A stretch of 64,000 bases of DNA, taken from assembly GCF_900182595.1 (NCBI RefSeq), contig NZ_FXTN01000009.1, forward strand, positions 248,001-312,000, given 5' to 3'. Each line of letters opens with the position of its first letter. Positions within the stretch are counted from its first letter, which is position 1. Shown one piece after another: positions 1 through 7,893 of this stretch. The notes under the pieces are model-generated. The model saw only the letters and a list, made by a program, of their open reading frames with translations, made no database searches and was not told the DNA's origin. Both the position numbers and the translations under genes were made by a program. This DNA is from Pedobacter westerhofensis (GTDB lineage: Bacteria > Bacteroidota > Bacteroidia > Sphingobacteriales > Sphingobacteriaceae).

Positions 1-272
1 TCATTGCAAGGGCGCAGCCGGGCAACAAATGGTTTGATCAGTCTGGCAGAGATGGTATCACCCAGGGCAAAAGTGAGCAGGAGGCCACCGATAATATACC
101 AGCCTCTCTTTTTATATTCCTTAAAACAGAAGATGATAATAAAAAGATACAATGGCGACCAGAAAAACTTGTTCCTTACGAGAGGCATCAGCCAGTCAAA
201 AAAGGCATTGGAAAGGCCCCTGTGGATTTTTAGAAAAAGGGCTATATCAAAATTATATAGGCTTTCTATCAT
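1..272 (-). CDS. PAP2-family membrane phosphatase, N-terminal part (runs off the window)
   Basis: Translating the minus strand from an ATG at 272 gives 90 residues without a stop. They show hydrophobic helices around residues 45-57 and 64-76 and end in K-P-F-V-A-R-L-R-P, an exact match to the KX6RP signature of the type 2 phosphatidic acid phosphatase superfamily. The family dephosphorylates lipid phosphates such as undecaprenyl diphosphate or phosphatidylglycerol phosphate at the membrane. The other two PAP2 motifs would lie outside the window, so the substrate cannot be judged. The ATG overlaps the stop of the upstream methyltransferase (ATGA, 269-272), which suggests translational coupling. 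Confidence 0.8.
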   Translation of the reverse strand, partial: MIESLYNFDIALFLKIHRGLSNAFFDWLMPLVRNKFFWSPLYLFIIIFCFKEYKKRGWYIIGGLLLTFALGDTISARLIKPFVARLRPCN

Positions 273-1000
273 AGTTTTGCACAAACAAAAATCAGTCTCT
301 CAGATTTAATGGCATCATAAGGGTCAAGGTTGTAGCTGCCGAACGTTGCGGTGATCGATAAGCCACTTTTTGCGAACATGCGTTCAAAGTCGTCCAGTGT
401 AAAAGCCTGTACTCTTTCCTCAAAGGCGTAGTGCTTGCTTTTATGTTCAAAATTTATATGCTTGATGATTTTTCCCTCAGACACAAACTTATGGATGTCA
501 AAATCAATCCCTTCAACCGTCTTGGTTTCCCTTTGAGTAAGGTTCTTCAGGATCTTTTGTGTATTGAAATAATCGATTACCAGTTTTCCGTCATCTTTGA
601 TGCTCTTTCTGAAAGATTTTAAGGCATTCACATGCTCCTTCTCAGTTTCAAAATAACCGAAACTGGTGAAGAGGTTCATCGCGATATCATAATAATTGAT
701 ATATCCCAGCTTGCGCATATCATGCACAAAAAAGTGCAGGTGTTTTTGCTCAAACTGTTTCGCATATTTGATGCTTTGCTCAGAAAGATCTATTCCGGTA
801 ACGTCAAATCCCTTCTTATTGAGGTATACCGCATGGCGGCCACGGCCGCAGGCAATATCAAGAATCCTGGAATGGAGCCGCGGTTTCAGGTATGCCGTTA
901 AGTTATCTATGAGGAATTCGGCTTCTTCGTCGTTTCGCTGACTATATAAAATATGATAGTAGGGAGAATTAAACCAGTACTGAAACCATTTACGCTGCAT
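269..1000 (-). CDS. Class I SAM-dependent methyltransferase
   Basis: A 243-residue protein with the Rossmann-type glycine loop D-I-A-C-G-R-G-R-H near residue 48 and the acidic strand-2 end G-I-D-L-S that contacts SAM ribose. This fits the Methyltransf_25/11 type of small-molecule or lipid methyltransferases; the substrate is not evident. It starts at an ATG at 1000 and overlaps the PAP2 gene downstream by 4 nt, so the two are probably one transcript. A perfect minus-strand -7 box (TATATTTG, 1021-1028) lies 20 nt upstream of the start, in the gap shared with divergent glmM. Confidence 0.85.
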   Translation of the reverse strand: MQRKWFQYWFNSPYYHILYSQRNDEEAEFLIDNLTAYLKPRLHSRILDIACGRGRHAVYLNKKGFDVTGIDLSEQSIKYAKQFEQKHLHFFVHDMRKLGYINYYDIAMNLFTSFGYFETEKEHVNALKSFRKSIKDDGKLVIDYFNTQKILKNLTQRETKTVEGIDFDIHKFVSEGKIIKHINFEHKSKHYAFEERVQAFTLDDFERMFAKSGLSITATFGSYNLDPYDAIKSERLIFVCAKL

Positions 1001-1020
1001 AGGGGAATATTAATGAACGG

Positions 1021-1028
1021 CAAATATA
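1021..1028 (-). promoter_or_regulatory. -7 promoter element of the methyltransferase gene
   Basis: Read on the minus strand this is TATATTTG, a perfect match to the Bacteroidota TAnnTTTG -7 element, 20 nt from the ATG at 1000. No convincing -33 TTTG was found at the usual 19-21 nt spacing. Confidence 0.5.
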
Positions 1029-1062
1029 GCAAACAGGTCAGATATTCAGTTCAATTCGTTTA

Positions 1063-1094
1063 ATTGGTATTGATTCTTAATTTTCGTATTTTTG
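1063..1094 (+). promoter_or_regulatory. Promoter of glmM (-33 ATTG, -7 TATTTTTG)
   Basis: ATTG at 1063-1066, a 20-nt spacer, then TATTTTTG at 1087-1094 match the Bacteroidota consensus TTTG-N19-21-TAnnTTTG except for one base of the -33 box. The first possible in-frame start, TTG at 1064, lies inside the -33 box and so cannot be in the transcript. This favours the TTG at 1115. Confidence 0.6.
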
Positions 1095-1114
1095 GAAAAC
1101 AAAATTTACAACAT

Positions 1115-2503
1115 TTGACACTCATAAAATCTATCTCCGGAATCAGGGGAACCATAGGTGGAATTGCCGGAAACGGCCTCACACCAATCGATATCGTGAA
1201 GTTTACCGCGGCCTATGGCTCGTGGGTAATCCGCAATACGGGTATAAAAAAAATTATCCTTGGACGTGACGCACGGATTTCTGGTGTCATGGTAAATAAT
1301 CTGGTTACAGGAACTTTACAGGGATTGGGAATTGAGGTGATTGACCTTGGTTTATCCACTACGCCTACCGTAGAAATTGCGGTTCCTATGGAACAGGCAG
1401 GCGGTGGGATTATCCTTACCGCCAGTCATAATCCCAAGCAGTGGAATGCGCTTAAACTGCTCAATGAAAAGGGGGAGTTTATCAGCGATGCCAATGGTAA
1501 GGAAGTGCTGGATATGGCAGAGAAAGCTGATTTTGAGTTTGCCAGTGTCAATGATCTTGGTAGGGTGAAATATGATGACAGCTACCTTCAGAAACATATT
1601 GATGCGATCCTTGCACTGCCCCTGGTAGATGCAGAGCTGATCAGGAAAGCCGGATTTAAGGTAGTGATTGATTGTGTGAACTCCACCGGAGGGATCTTTA
1701 TTCCGGCACTGCTGAAAGCGCTGGGCGTAACGGAGGTTTTTGAGTTGTACTGTGCGCCGGATGGCGAGTTTCCGCACAATCCGGAACCGTTGCCTGAAAA
1801 CCTGACAGAGATATCCAAAGTTGTACAGCGTGAAAAGGCAGATTTGGGTATCGTAGTTGATCCCGATGTTGACCGTTTATGTTTTGTAGCTGAAGACGGC
1901 TCTATGTTTGGCGAAGAATATACCCTGGTTGCAGTAGCAGATTATGTATTGAAAAATACACCGGGCAATACGGTTTCCAATTTATCATCTACCCGTGCGC
2001 TGAAAGATGTAACCCTGAGGGCAGGCATGGAATACCATGCTGCGGCCGTGGGCGAAGTAAACGTAGTAAACCAGATGAAAGCAACTAACGCGATTATTGG
2101 AGGCGAAGGAAACGGCGGGATCATCTATCCTGAGCTGCATTACGGAAGAGACGCCCTGGTAGGGATTGCCCTGTTCCTTACACATCTTGCAAAGTTTGGC
2201 CAGTCGGTATCCCTGCTGAAAAGCAGTTATCCTAATTACCATATCTCTAAAAATAAGATTACCCTCACACCAGAAATGGATATTGATGCGTTATTAGTTA
2301 AGGTACAGGAGAAATATAAAAACCAGCCCAACAGCACCATTGATGGGTTAAAAATTGAATTTGATAATGAATGGGTGCATCTGCGCAGGTCTAATACAGA
2401 ACCGATCATCCGCATCTACAGTGAAGCGGAGAATGAGACGGTAGCTGAAGGCCTGGCCAATAAAATTATCTCAGACATTAAAGAAATTTTAAAATTGAAT
2501 TAA
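1115..2503 (+). CDS. glmM: Phosphoglucosamine mutase
   Basis: A 462-residue alpha-D-phosphohexomutase that should convert glucosamine-6-phosphate to glucosamine-1-phosphate for UDP-GlcNAc, feeding peptidoglycan and LPS. Visible in order: phosphoserine loop T-A-S-H-N-P (catalytic Ser about residue 104), metal-binding loop D-P-D-V-D-R, sugar-specificity loop G-G-E-G-N-G-G and the C-terminal phosphate-binding loop R-R-S-N-T-E-P. I start it at TTG 1115, giving M-T-L-I-K-S-I-S-G-I-R-G as in Bacteroidota homologues; the upstream in-frame TTG at 1064 falls in the promoter. A phosphomannomutase activity cannot be excluded by sequence alone. The cysteine desulfurase gene begins 5 nt downstream. Confidence 0.9.
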   Translation: MTLIKSISGIRGTIGGIAGNGLTPIDIVKFTAAYGSWVIRNTGIKKIILGRDARISGVMVNNLVTGTLQGLGIEVIDLGLSTTPTVEIAVPMEQAGGGIILTASHNPKQWNALKLLNEKGEFISDANGKEVLDMAEKADFEFASVNDLGRVKYDDSYLQKHIDAILALPLVDAELIRKAGFKVVIDCVNSTGGIFIPALLKALGVTEVFELYCAPDGEFPHNPEPLPENLTEISKVVQREKADLGIVVDPDVDRLCFVAEDGSMFGEEYTLVAVADYVLKNTPGNTVSNLSSTRALKDVTLRAGMEYHAAAVGEVNVVNQMKATNAIIGGEGNGGIIYPELHYGRDALVGIALFLTHLAKFGQSVSLLKSSYPNYHISKNKITLTPEMDIDALLVKVQEKYKNQPNSTIDGLKIEFDNEWVHLRRSNTEPIIRIYSEAENETVAEGLANKIISDIKEILKLN

Positions 2504-2508
2504 CACAA

Positions 2509-3657
2509 ATGGACAGAATCTATTTAGACAATGCTGCAACAACACCTCTTGATAAAGCGGTGATCGCTGAAATGGTTCATGTGATGGAAAACTTTTATGG
2601 TAATCCCTCCTCAATTCATGCGCAGGGCCGTGAGGTCCGCACATTGCTCGAAAAGGCCAGGAAAACTGTAGCCGGACTGTTAAATGCAGTGCCTGCAGAA
2701 ATTTTCTTTACCTCTGGTGGTACTGAAGCTGATAACATGGCTATCCGCTGTGGTATCGCTGCATTCGGTATTAAACATGCTATAACGTCTAAGATTGAAC
2801 ACCATGCGGTAGAACATACCCTGCAGCAGTTATTAAAGGATGGGGTGATTGATCAGCTCAGCTTTGTGAATATTGATGAAAAGGGAAATGTAGATTATAA
2901 TCACCTGGAAGAACTGTTAAAAGATCATTCGCGGTCGATGGTATCACTGATGCACGCCAACAATGAATTGGGCACGCTGAATGATGTGGAAAGGATAGGT
3001 GAGATCTGTGAAAAATATGATGCCATCTTCCATAGCGATACGGTGCAGACGATGGGCCATTATGTACACGATGTAAGAAAGCTGAAAGCCCACTTCATTG
3101 TTTGTGCCGGTCATAAACTGCACGGTCCAAAAGGGGTAGGGTTTATTTATATCAATCATAATGTAAAGATCAATCCCCTGATCTATGGCGGTGCACAGGA
3201 ACGCAATATGCGTGGCGGTACAGAAAATATTTATGGAATAGCGGGACTGGCAAAAGCGCTTGAGCTTGCCTATTCCGGTATGCAGGAACACCAGGATTAT
3301 GTACAGGGACTTAAAACCTATATGAAAGATAAACTGCTGGCAGAAGTTCCGGGAATTAGCTTTAACGGGGAGACTGACCCTGAAAAAAGCCTATACACTG
3401 TTTTAAGTGTATGTTTTCCTGAAATGGAAATGTCTGATATGCTATTGTTTAATCTGGATATCAACGGGGTGTCCGCCTCGGGCGGTAGTGCCTGTTCTTC
3501 GGGTTCGAATATCGGTTCACATGTGCTGACAGCCATCGGTGCAGATCCGAACAGGCCTTCAGTAAGGTTCTCTTTCAGTAAAAACAATACGAGGGAAGAG
3601 ATCGACTATGTGGTAGAAAAGGTAAAGCAAATTGTAGAACAGAATGTAACTGTTTAA
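2509..3657 (+). CDS. Cysteine desulfurase (IscS/NifS family)
   Basis: A 382-residue PLP enzyme of fold type I that releases sulfur from cysteine as a persulfide for Fe-S clusters and thio-modifications. It has Y-L-D-N-A-A-T-T-P at the N-terminus, the PLP lysine in A-G-H-K-L-H-G-P-K-G (Lys203), R-G-G-T-E-N, and the persulfide-bearing loop G-G-S-A-C-S-S-G-S (Cys329). The Cys loop fits group I (IscS/NifS). It follows glmM by 5 nt and probably shares its transcript. No Fe-S scaffold genes are adjacent, so iscS versus nifS naming is left open. Confidence 0.93.
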   Translation: MDRIYLDNAATTPLDKAVIAEMVHVMENFYGNPSSIHAQGREVRTLLEKARKTVAGLLNAVPAEIFFTSGGTEADNMAIRCGIAAFGIKHAITSKIEHHAVEHTLQQLLKDGVIDQLSFVNIDEKGNVDYNHLEELLKDHSRSMVSLMHANNELGTLNDVERIGEICEKYDAIFHSDTVQTMGHYVHDVRKLKAHFIVCAGHKLHGPKGVGFIYINHNVKINPLIYGGAQERNMRGGTENIYGIAGLAKALELAYSGMQEHQDYVQGLKTYMKDKLLAEVPGISFNGETDPEKSLYTVLSVCFPEMEMSDMLLFNLDINGVSASGGSACSSGSNIGSHVLTAIGADPNRPSVRFSFSKNNTREEIDYVVEKVKQIVEQNVTV

Positions 3658-3942
3658 TCACAGATCAAATTAAATGTTATTCTGATCGCCTGTCGGTAAT
3701 TTATGATCGCCTGCCGGTTTGAATGGAAAGTCCTGAATTGATTGTCCCAAAATCCAGATACTTTTTAAGGGAATTAATTCAGGGCCTTTTTTGTGGCCCA
3801 ATGATCAGATGCTTTAAAAGGTGTGGCCAAAGCGGGAGTATTTGTCTCCTAAATGCTATTCCATCAATTCTGACAGTTCAAACGCTGTTCAGGTTCCTGC
3901 TGAAATCGTTAATATACCCTGATCAGTTTTTTCTATGCAGTA

Positions 3943-4060
3943 CTGATCTTTTCCTGTCACACTGATCTTTCTTCTGACACGCTGCTCTTTCTTCTGTCAT
4001 GCTGATCTTTTCCTGTCACGCTGATTTCCTTCCCGGTACGATGATCTTTAATTACCTTCG
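3943..4060 (+). repeat. Six-copy degenerate 20-bp tandem repeat upstream of a GNAT gene
   Basis: Six head-to-tail units start at 3943, 3962, 3982, 4002, 4021 and 4041, each 19 or 20 bp and close to CTGATCTTTTCCTGTCACG. The first four are the most similar. The last is diverged and contains the TACCTTCG box that may be the promoter of the gene at 4067. A further weaker copy may begin at 3919. Confidence 0.8.
4053..4060 (+). promoter_or_regulatory. Possible -7 element of the GNAT gene
   Basis: TACCTTCG matches TAnnTTTG with one change (T to C) and ends 6 nt before the ATG at 4067. If used, the transcript would have almost no 5' leader. The box lies inside the last unit of the 20-bp tandem repeat. 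Confidence 0.35.
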
Positions 4061-4066
4061 AAGCTT

Positions 4067-4600
4067 ATGAAATATCTTCCAATCAAAAATGACGCTGACC
4101 CACTTATATCTTTTGTAAAAGAACTGTATGAGGGTGCATTCCCACAGAAGGAGCGCCGCAAATGGGAATTGCTTGCCCGAATGATTGGTACCGTTCCGGA
4201 AATGCGCCTCCAGGTTATCATGGAAGATGAAAAACCGATTGGCTTTATGACTATCTGGAAACTGAAAGACTGGTGTTTCCTCGAACATTTCGCAATTTCC
4301 CCTGCTGAAAGGGGCAAAAAGCACGGTGAGCAGGTAATGCTGGATTTTATTAAAGACAGCAGGGTATTGCTGGAAGTAGAACCGCCTGTTTCTGAGGATG
4401 CTTCACGCAGGATAAATTTTTACAAACGTGCCGGGCTGGTGTGCCTGTCATTTCCCTACCTTCAGCCTTCTTACAAAAAGACGGGCAAACCATATGAAAT
4501 GGTTCTGATGAGCAATGTACCTGATGCCGGAGAATCAGCATGTGCAGAAATTGTGAATCTGATTTTTGAAAAGGTATATGGCTCATCCAGGAGGGTATAA
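4067..4600 (+). CDS. GNAT-family N-acetyltransferase
   Basis: A 177-residue protein with the GNAT order: an N-terminal helical part, beta-strand residues with D-E-K-P-I-G-F-M-T-I, the core F-L-E-H-F-A-I-S-P-A-E-R-G-K-K-H-G where the R/Q-x-x-G-x-G/A pyrophosphate loop sits (here R-G-K-K-H-G), and a C-terminal F-Y-K-R-A-G-L motif. Acetyl-CoA-dependent acylation is likely; the acceptor is unknown. It stands alone between two non-coding stretches. The ATG at 4067 is preceded closely by a possible -7 box. Confidence 0.8.
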   Translation: MKYLPIKNDADPLISFVKELYEGAFPQKERRKWELLARMIGTVPEMRLQVIMEDEKPIGFMTIWKLKDWCFLEHFAISPAERGKKHGEQVMLDFIKDSRVLLEVEPPVSEDASRRINFYKRAGLVCLSFPYLQPSYKKTGKPYEMVLMSNVPDAGESACAEIVNLIFEKVYGSSRRV

Positions 4601-4677
4601 TGAATTGTGACAAACAATTCTGTTTTTTTGCCTGTTGTTATATCAATCTACTTATTTTTTACTAAAAACCAAAGATT

Positions 4678-4890
4678 ATGATTACTCCTGAAGAACACAA
4701 CGAAGAAGAAGAAAACAAAAAAACTGTATATAAAGAAACAACTACTGATGAAGATGATGAGCTGAGCAATGGCGAAACTTCCTCAAATTCAGGATCGGGA
4801 ACAACGGCGTTTTCGCACACACCTGAGAGAAAGAATAAACCACTGGGCTCGGGACATGAGCCGGGAGTTACTCCAGGAAGGGATTTTTAA
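4678..4890 (+). CDS. Small acidic, probably disordered protein of unknown function
   Basis: A 70-residue open frame, very rich in Glu, Asp, Ser, Thr and Asn, without hydrophobic segments or cysteines. The acidic N-terminal half is followed by a Ser/Gly stretch and a basic-Pro C-terminus. It has an ATG after an AT-rich leader and is followed by two strong hairpins, which supports a real transcription unit. I recognise no domain. It could be a stress-related disordered protein, but nothing in the sequence shows this. Confidence 0.55.
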   Translation: MITPEEHNEEEENKKTVYKETTTDEDDELSNGETSSNSGSGTTAFSHTPERKNKPLGSGHEPGVTPGRDF

Positions 4891-4926
4891 TCCTGGTCCT
4901 GAGTGCCCTGAGCATATTAGGTAATA

Positions 4927-4947
4927 ATGCCAGTATCAGACTGGCAT
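4927..4947 (+). terminator. Perfect small hairpin after the 70-residue gene
   Basis: ATGCCAGT-ATCAG-ACTGGCAT is a perfect 8-bp stem with a 5-nt loop, 36 nt after the stop at 4890. It has no T-run of its own and lies directly before a larger inverted repeat. Confidence 0.45.
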
Positions 4948-5018
4948 AAAACGGATCTCTGTATCAATGTTAACTGTCGCTTATCGCGCCGGAAAGCCTG
5001 GATACAGAGATCCGTTTT
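4948..5018. terminator. 18-bp perfect inverted repeat with 35-nt loop
   Basis: AAAACGGATCTCTGTATC (4948-4965) and its exact reverse complement (5001-5018) flank a 35-nt loop. The right arm runs into seven T residues, so it can act as an intrinsic terminator on the plus strand; the A-run gives a weaker T-run on the minus strand. The long loop is unusual for a simple terminator. Confidence 0.65.
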
Positions 5019-5180
5019 TTTGTGTCAGCCCTTTAGTGACGCTATAGCACACCAGTGTAGTGGTACGGAAATTTTTTTGTGTAAAAAGTATGGTATTAAT
5101 TTGTGTGTTAATATATAGTCCGTTACATTAGGGGGCGTAATTCAGATTTTGAATCCAGCATTGCCAGGGTTGGCGTTTGC

Positions 5181-5193
5181 TAAAACGTTTTTA
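5181..5193. promoter_or_regulatory. Possible LacI-type operator half-palindrome before GH92
   Basis: TAAAACGTTTTTA contains the palindrome AAAACGTTTT with a central CG, the shape typical of LacI-family operators, about 40 nt before the probable GH92 start. No regulator gene is adjacent, so this is only suggestive. Confidence 0.25.
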
Positions 5194-5234
5194 AACTGAA
5201 TATGCGATTATCACTAATTAACAAATATATTATG

Positions 5235-7529
5235 ATGAAACACTTCTTGTCAGTGTTACTTATCGCTGCCGCAGTGCCGGCTTTAGCGCAGAAAACAGAT
5301 AAGATCAGTGATCCTGTAGAATGGATTAACCCTTTAATGGGAACTGCAAGTAAACCTGATCTGTCTAACGGGAATACCTATCCTGCCATTGCTCTTCCCT
5401 GGGGAATGAATTTCTGGACCCCACAAACAGGTAAAATGGGCGACGGATGGGCTTATACCTACGATGCTGATAAGATCCGCGGATTTAAACAAACCCATCA
5501 GCCTTCTCCATGGATGAACGATTACGGACAGTTTTCCGTGATGCCGGTAACCGGTAAAATGAGGTTTGCACAGGATGACAGGGCAAGCTGGTATTCACAC
5601 AAGGCGGAAACAGTAAAACCTTATTACTATAGTGTATATCTGGCAGATGCCGACGTGACCACTGAGATCACTCCAACAGAACGCGCTGCCCAGTTTCGTT
5701 TTACGTTCCCTAAATCCGACAGTTCCTATGTAGTGGTAGATGCTTTCGATAAAGGATCCTATATCAAGGTAATCCCTAAAGAAAGAAAAATCATTGGCTA
5801 TAGCACAAAGTATGCACGTGGTCCTTTGCCCAACTTTAAGAACTATTTTGTCATTTACTTTGATAAACCTTTTGTGTCTGCAAACACCTGGCATGGAAAT
5901 ACTATCGCACAGGATACCCTGGAACTGCAAAGCAACCACTCTGGTGCGATCATTGGTTTCAAGACAGCCAAAGGCGAGCAGGTGAACATGAAGGTAGCTT
6001 CATCATTCATCAGTGTTGAACAGGCGGACATCAGTCTGAAAAGAGAGCTGGCAAATGACAGCTTCGAAACTACCAAAGAAAAAGCAAAGGCAGTTTGGAA
6101 CAAAACGCTGAGCAGAATAGCTGTGGAAGGTGGAACGGTTGATCAGACCCGTACATTTTACTCCAGCTTATACCGTACGCTTTTCTTTCCGAACAAGATG
6201 TATGAGATCAACGCCAGCAACAAGATTGTTCACTGGAGCCCTTATACAGGCAAAACACTGCCTGGCTATATGTTTGCTGGAACAGGGTTCTGGGATACAT
6301 TCAGGGCGTTATATCCCTTCCTGAACCTAGTTTATCCTTCGATCAACAAAGAGATGCAGGAAGGCCTGATCAATGATTATAAAGAAGGTGGCTGGCTGCC
6401 GGAATGGAGCAGCCCGGGTTACGCCAATATCATGGTGGGCAACAACTCTGCCTCTGTAGTTGCAGATGCCTATATTAAAGGCCTTCGCGGTTATGACATC
6501 CAGAAATTATATGAAGCGCTGAAACACGGCGCCAATAATGAAGGCCCTATCGAGGCTGTGGGCAGGGCAGGGGTTAAATACTACAATGAACTGGGTTATG
6601 TACCTTTTGATGTAAAGATAAGTGAAAATGCTGCGCGTACTTTGGAGTACTCGTATGACGACTTTACGATCTATCAGCTGGGAAGGGCCTTGCACAAACC
6701 TGCCTCAGAAACTGCTGTCTATGCAAAGAGAGCACTGAACTATAAAAACCTTTTTGATCCTTCCACCACCCTGATGCGCGGAAAAAACAAGGATGGGTCG
6801 TTCCAGTCGCCCTTCAATCCCTTCAAATGGGGCGGTGCCTTTACAGAAGGTAACAGCTGGCACTATTCATGGTCGGTTTTCCAGGATATCGACGGATTGT
6901 CTAAATTGATGGGCGGGAAAGAGAAATTTGCAAGCAAACTGGACTCTGTGTTTTCTTTGCCTCCGGTATTTGACGATACAGAATATGGTGGTGTGATCCA
7001 TGAGATCCGTGAGATGCAGATTGCCAACATGGGCCAGTATGCCCATGGAAACCAGCCGATACAACACATGATCTACCTGTACAACTATGCCGGACAACCA
7101 TGGAAAGCGCAGTACTGGGTTAGAGAAGCGATGAACAGGTTGTACAAAGCTACCCCTGATGGATACTGCGGTGACGAAGATAACGGACAAACCTCGGCCT
7201 GGTACGTATTTTCGTCATTAGGCTTTTATCCTGTAACACCGGCTGTTGACCAGTATGTGCTTGGAGCACCACTTTTCAAGAAAGTAACTTTAAACCTCGA
7301 AAACGGAAAACAGGTGGTTATCAATGCACCGGCTAACAATGCGGATAACCGTTATATCCAGTCGATGAAATTTAACACCAAAGACTACCAGAAGAACTGG
7401 ATCAGTCACTCAGAACTCTTAAAGGGTGCTACCTTAGACTTTGATATGTCTGCGCAGCCAAATAAAAACAGAGGTACTGCTGAGTCTGCATTCCCGTATT
7501 CACTATCTACAGACCCCACTGCAAAGTAA
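5235..7529 (+). CDS. Exported GH92 alpha-mannosidase
   Basis: A protein of about 764 residues of glycoside hydrolase family 92, calcium-dependent exo-alpha-mannosidases (usually alpha-1,2, sometimes 1,3 or 1,4). The first 20 residues are a signal peptide ending A-L-A-Q, pointing to the periplasm or cell surface. Family hallmarks include N-P-L-M-G-T near the N-terminus, G-T-G-F-W-D-T-F-R, the E-W-S-S-P-G-Y region, and C-terminal G-D-E-D-N-G-Q-T-S-A-W and L-G-F-Y-P-V. The usual G-N-E-D-x-G-Q-M-S-A-W appears with small changes. I start at the ATG at 5235 (5232 is equivalent) because upstream codons from 5202 precede the signal peptide. No SusC/SusD genes adjoin it. Confidence 0.92.
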   Translation: MKHFLSVLLIAAAVPALAQKTDKISDPVEWINPLMGTASKPDLSNGNTYPAIALPWGMNFWTPQTGKMGDGWAYTYDADKIRGFKQTHQPSPWMNDYGQFSVMPVTGKMRFAQDDRASWYSHKAETVKPYYYSVYLADADVTTEITPTERAAQFRFTFPKSDSSYVVVDAFDKGSYIKVIPKERKIIGYSTKYARGPLPNFKNYFVIYFDKPFVSANTWHGNTIAQDTLELQSNHSGAIIGFKTAKGEQVNMKVASSFISVEQADISLKRELANDSFETTKEKAKAVWNKTLSRIAVEGGTVDQTRTFYSSLYRTLFFPNKMYEINASNKIVHWSPYTGKTLPGYMFAGTGFWDTFRALYPFLNLVYPSINKEMQEGLINDYKEGGWLPEWSSPGYANIMVGNNSASVVADAYIKGLRGYDIQKLYEALKHGANNEGPIEAVGRAGVKYYNELGYVPFDVKISENAARTLEYSYDDFTIYQLGRALHKPASETAVYAKRALNYKNLFDPSTTLMRGKNKDGSFQSPFNPFKWGGAFTEGNSWHYSWSVFQDIDGLSKLMGGKEKFASKLDSVFSLPPVFDDTEYGGVIHEIREMQIANMGQYAHGNQPIQHMIYLYNYAGQPWKAQYWVREAMNRLYKATPDGYCGDEDNGQTSAWYVFSSLGFYPVTPAVDQYVLGAPLFKKVTLNLENGKQVVINAPANNADNRYIQSMKFNTKDYQKNWISHSELLKGATLDFDMSAQPNKNRGTAESAFPYSLSTDPTAK

Positions 7530-7550
7530 TCGTCTTTAGGTTATTCTTAA

Positions 7551-7639
7551 TTGCAAAAAAGATGATATGGTATTCAAGGCTGCCTGCTGCTTAATCGCAG
7601 CAGAAGGCCTTGAATACCATATCATCTTTTTTTTTGCAA
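7551..7639 (+). terminator. Very long nested hairpin terminator after GH92
   Basis: Arms TTGCAAAAAAGATGATATGG... (7551-7580) and the reverse complement (7607-7639) pair over about 26 perfect bases, extended by TTGC/GCAA around A6 and T9 runs. The loop holds a second perfect hairpin, CTGCTGC-TTAATC-GCAGCAG (7584-7603). The T9 run fits termination of the GH92 transcript ending at 7529; the A6 run would also allow the other direction. Confidence 0.75.
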
Positions 7640-7893
7640 CAGATATTCCCTGGCATCCTCATCCGGGGATGAAGCAAAAGTTGCTCCTTAAGAACCAGAA
7701 CTGTACCGGATCAAATTGGAATGCAGGGAGTTCAATTCATTCTCGCTGAACTCAAACTGCCTGATGCATGACAAGTAATACAATATTGCTATACATTATG
7801 ACAATAATGATGAGTATAAAAAATGCATTGATCATGATGCGACATGCCCCGTATGAAAATCTCTGATGGGAGTTAGTACGAAATCGCCATAGC
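7640..7893. other. Non-coding stretch between hairpin and tandem array
   Basis: No gene is recognisable. A stem-loop with arms GAGTTCA (7728-7734) and TGAACTC (7747-7753) lies here, flanked by ATGCA and TGCAT. The end of this stretch (from about 7850) resembles worn copies of the adjacent 26-bp repeat. Confidence 0.5.

Larger units (their letters stand above)
3658..4066. other. Non-coding gap with degenerate short repeats
   Basis: About 400 nt without a credible gene. It opens with two copies of TGATCGCCTGYCGGT spaced 21 nt (3683-3697 and 3704-3718), and GGGCC-N8-GGCCC forms a short hairpin near 3783. It ends in a run of about 20-bp direct repeats (separate entry). The only open frame of note (3723-3965) has repeat-driven, atypical composition and I do not call it. 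Confidence 0.6.

Noticed and set aside
3723..3965. Protein-coding gene of 80 residues
   Set aside because: It ends in the 20-bp tandem repeats, has atypical composition and no promoter or recognisable motif.
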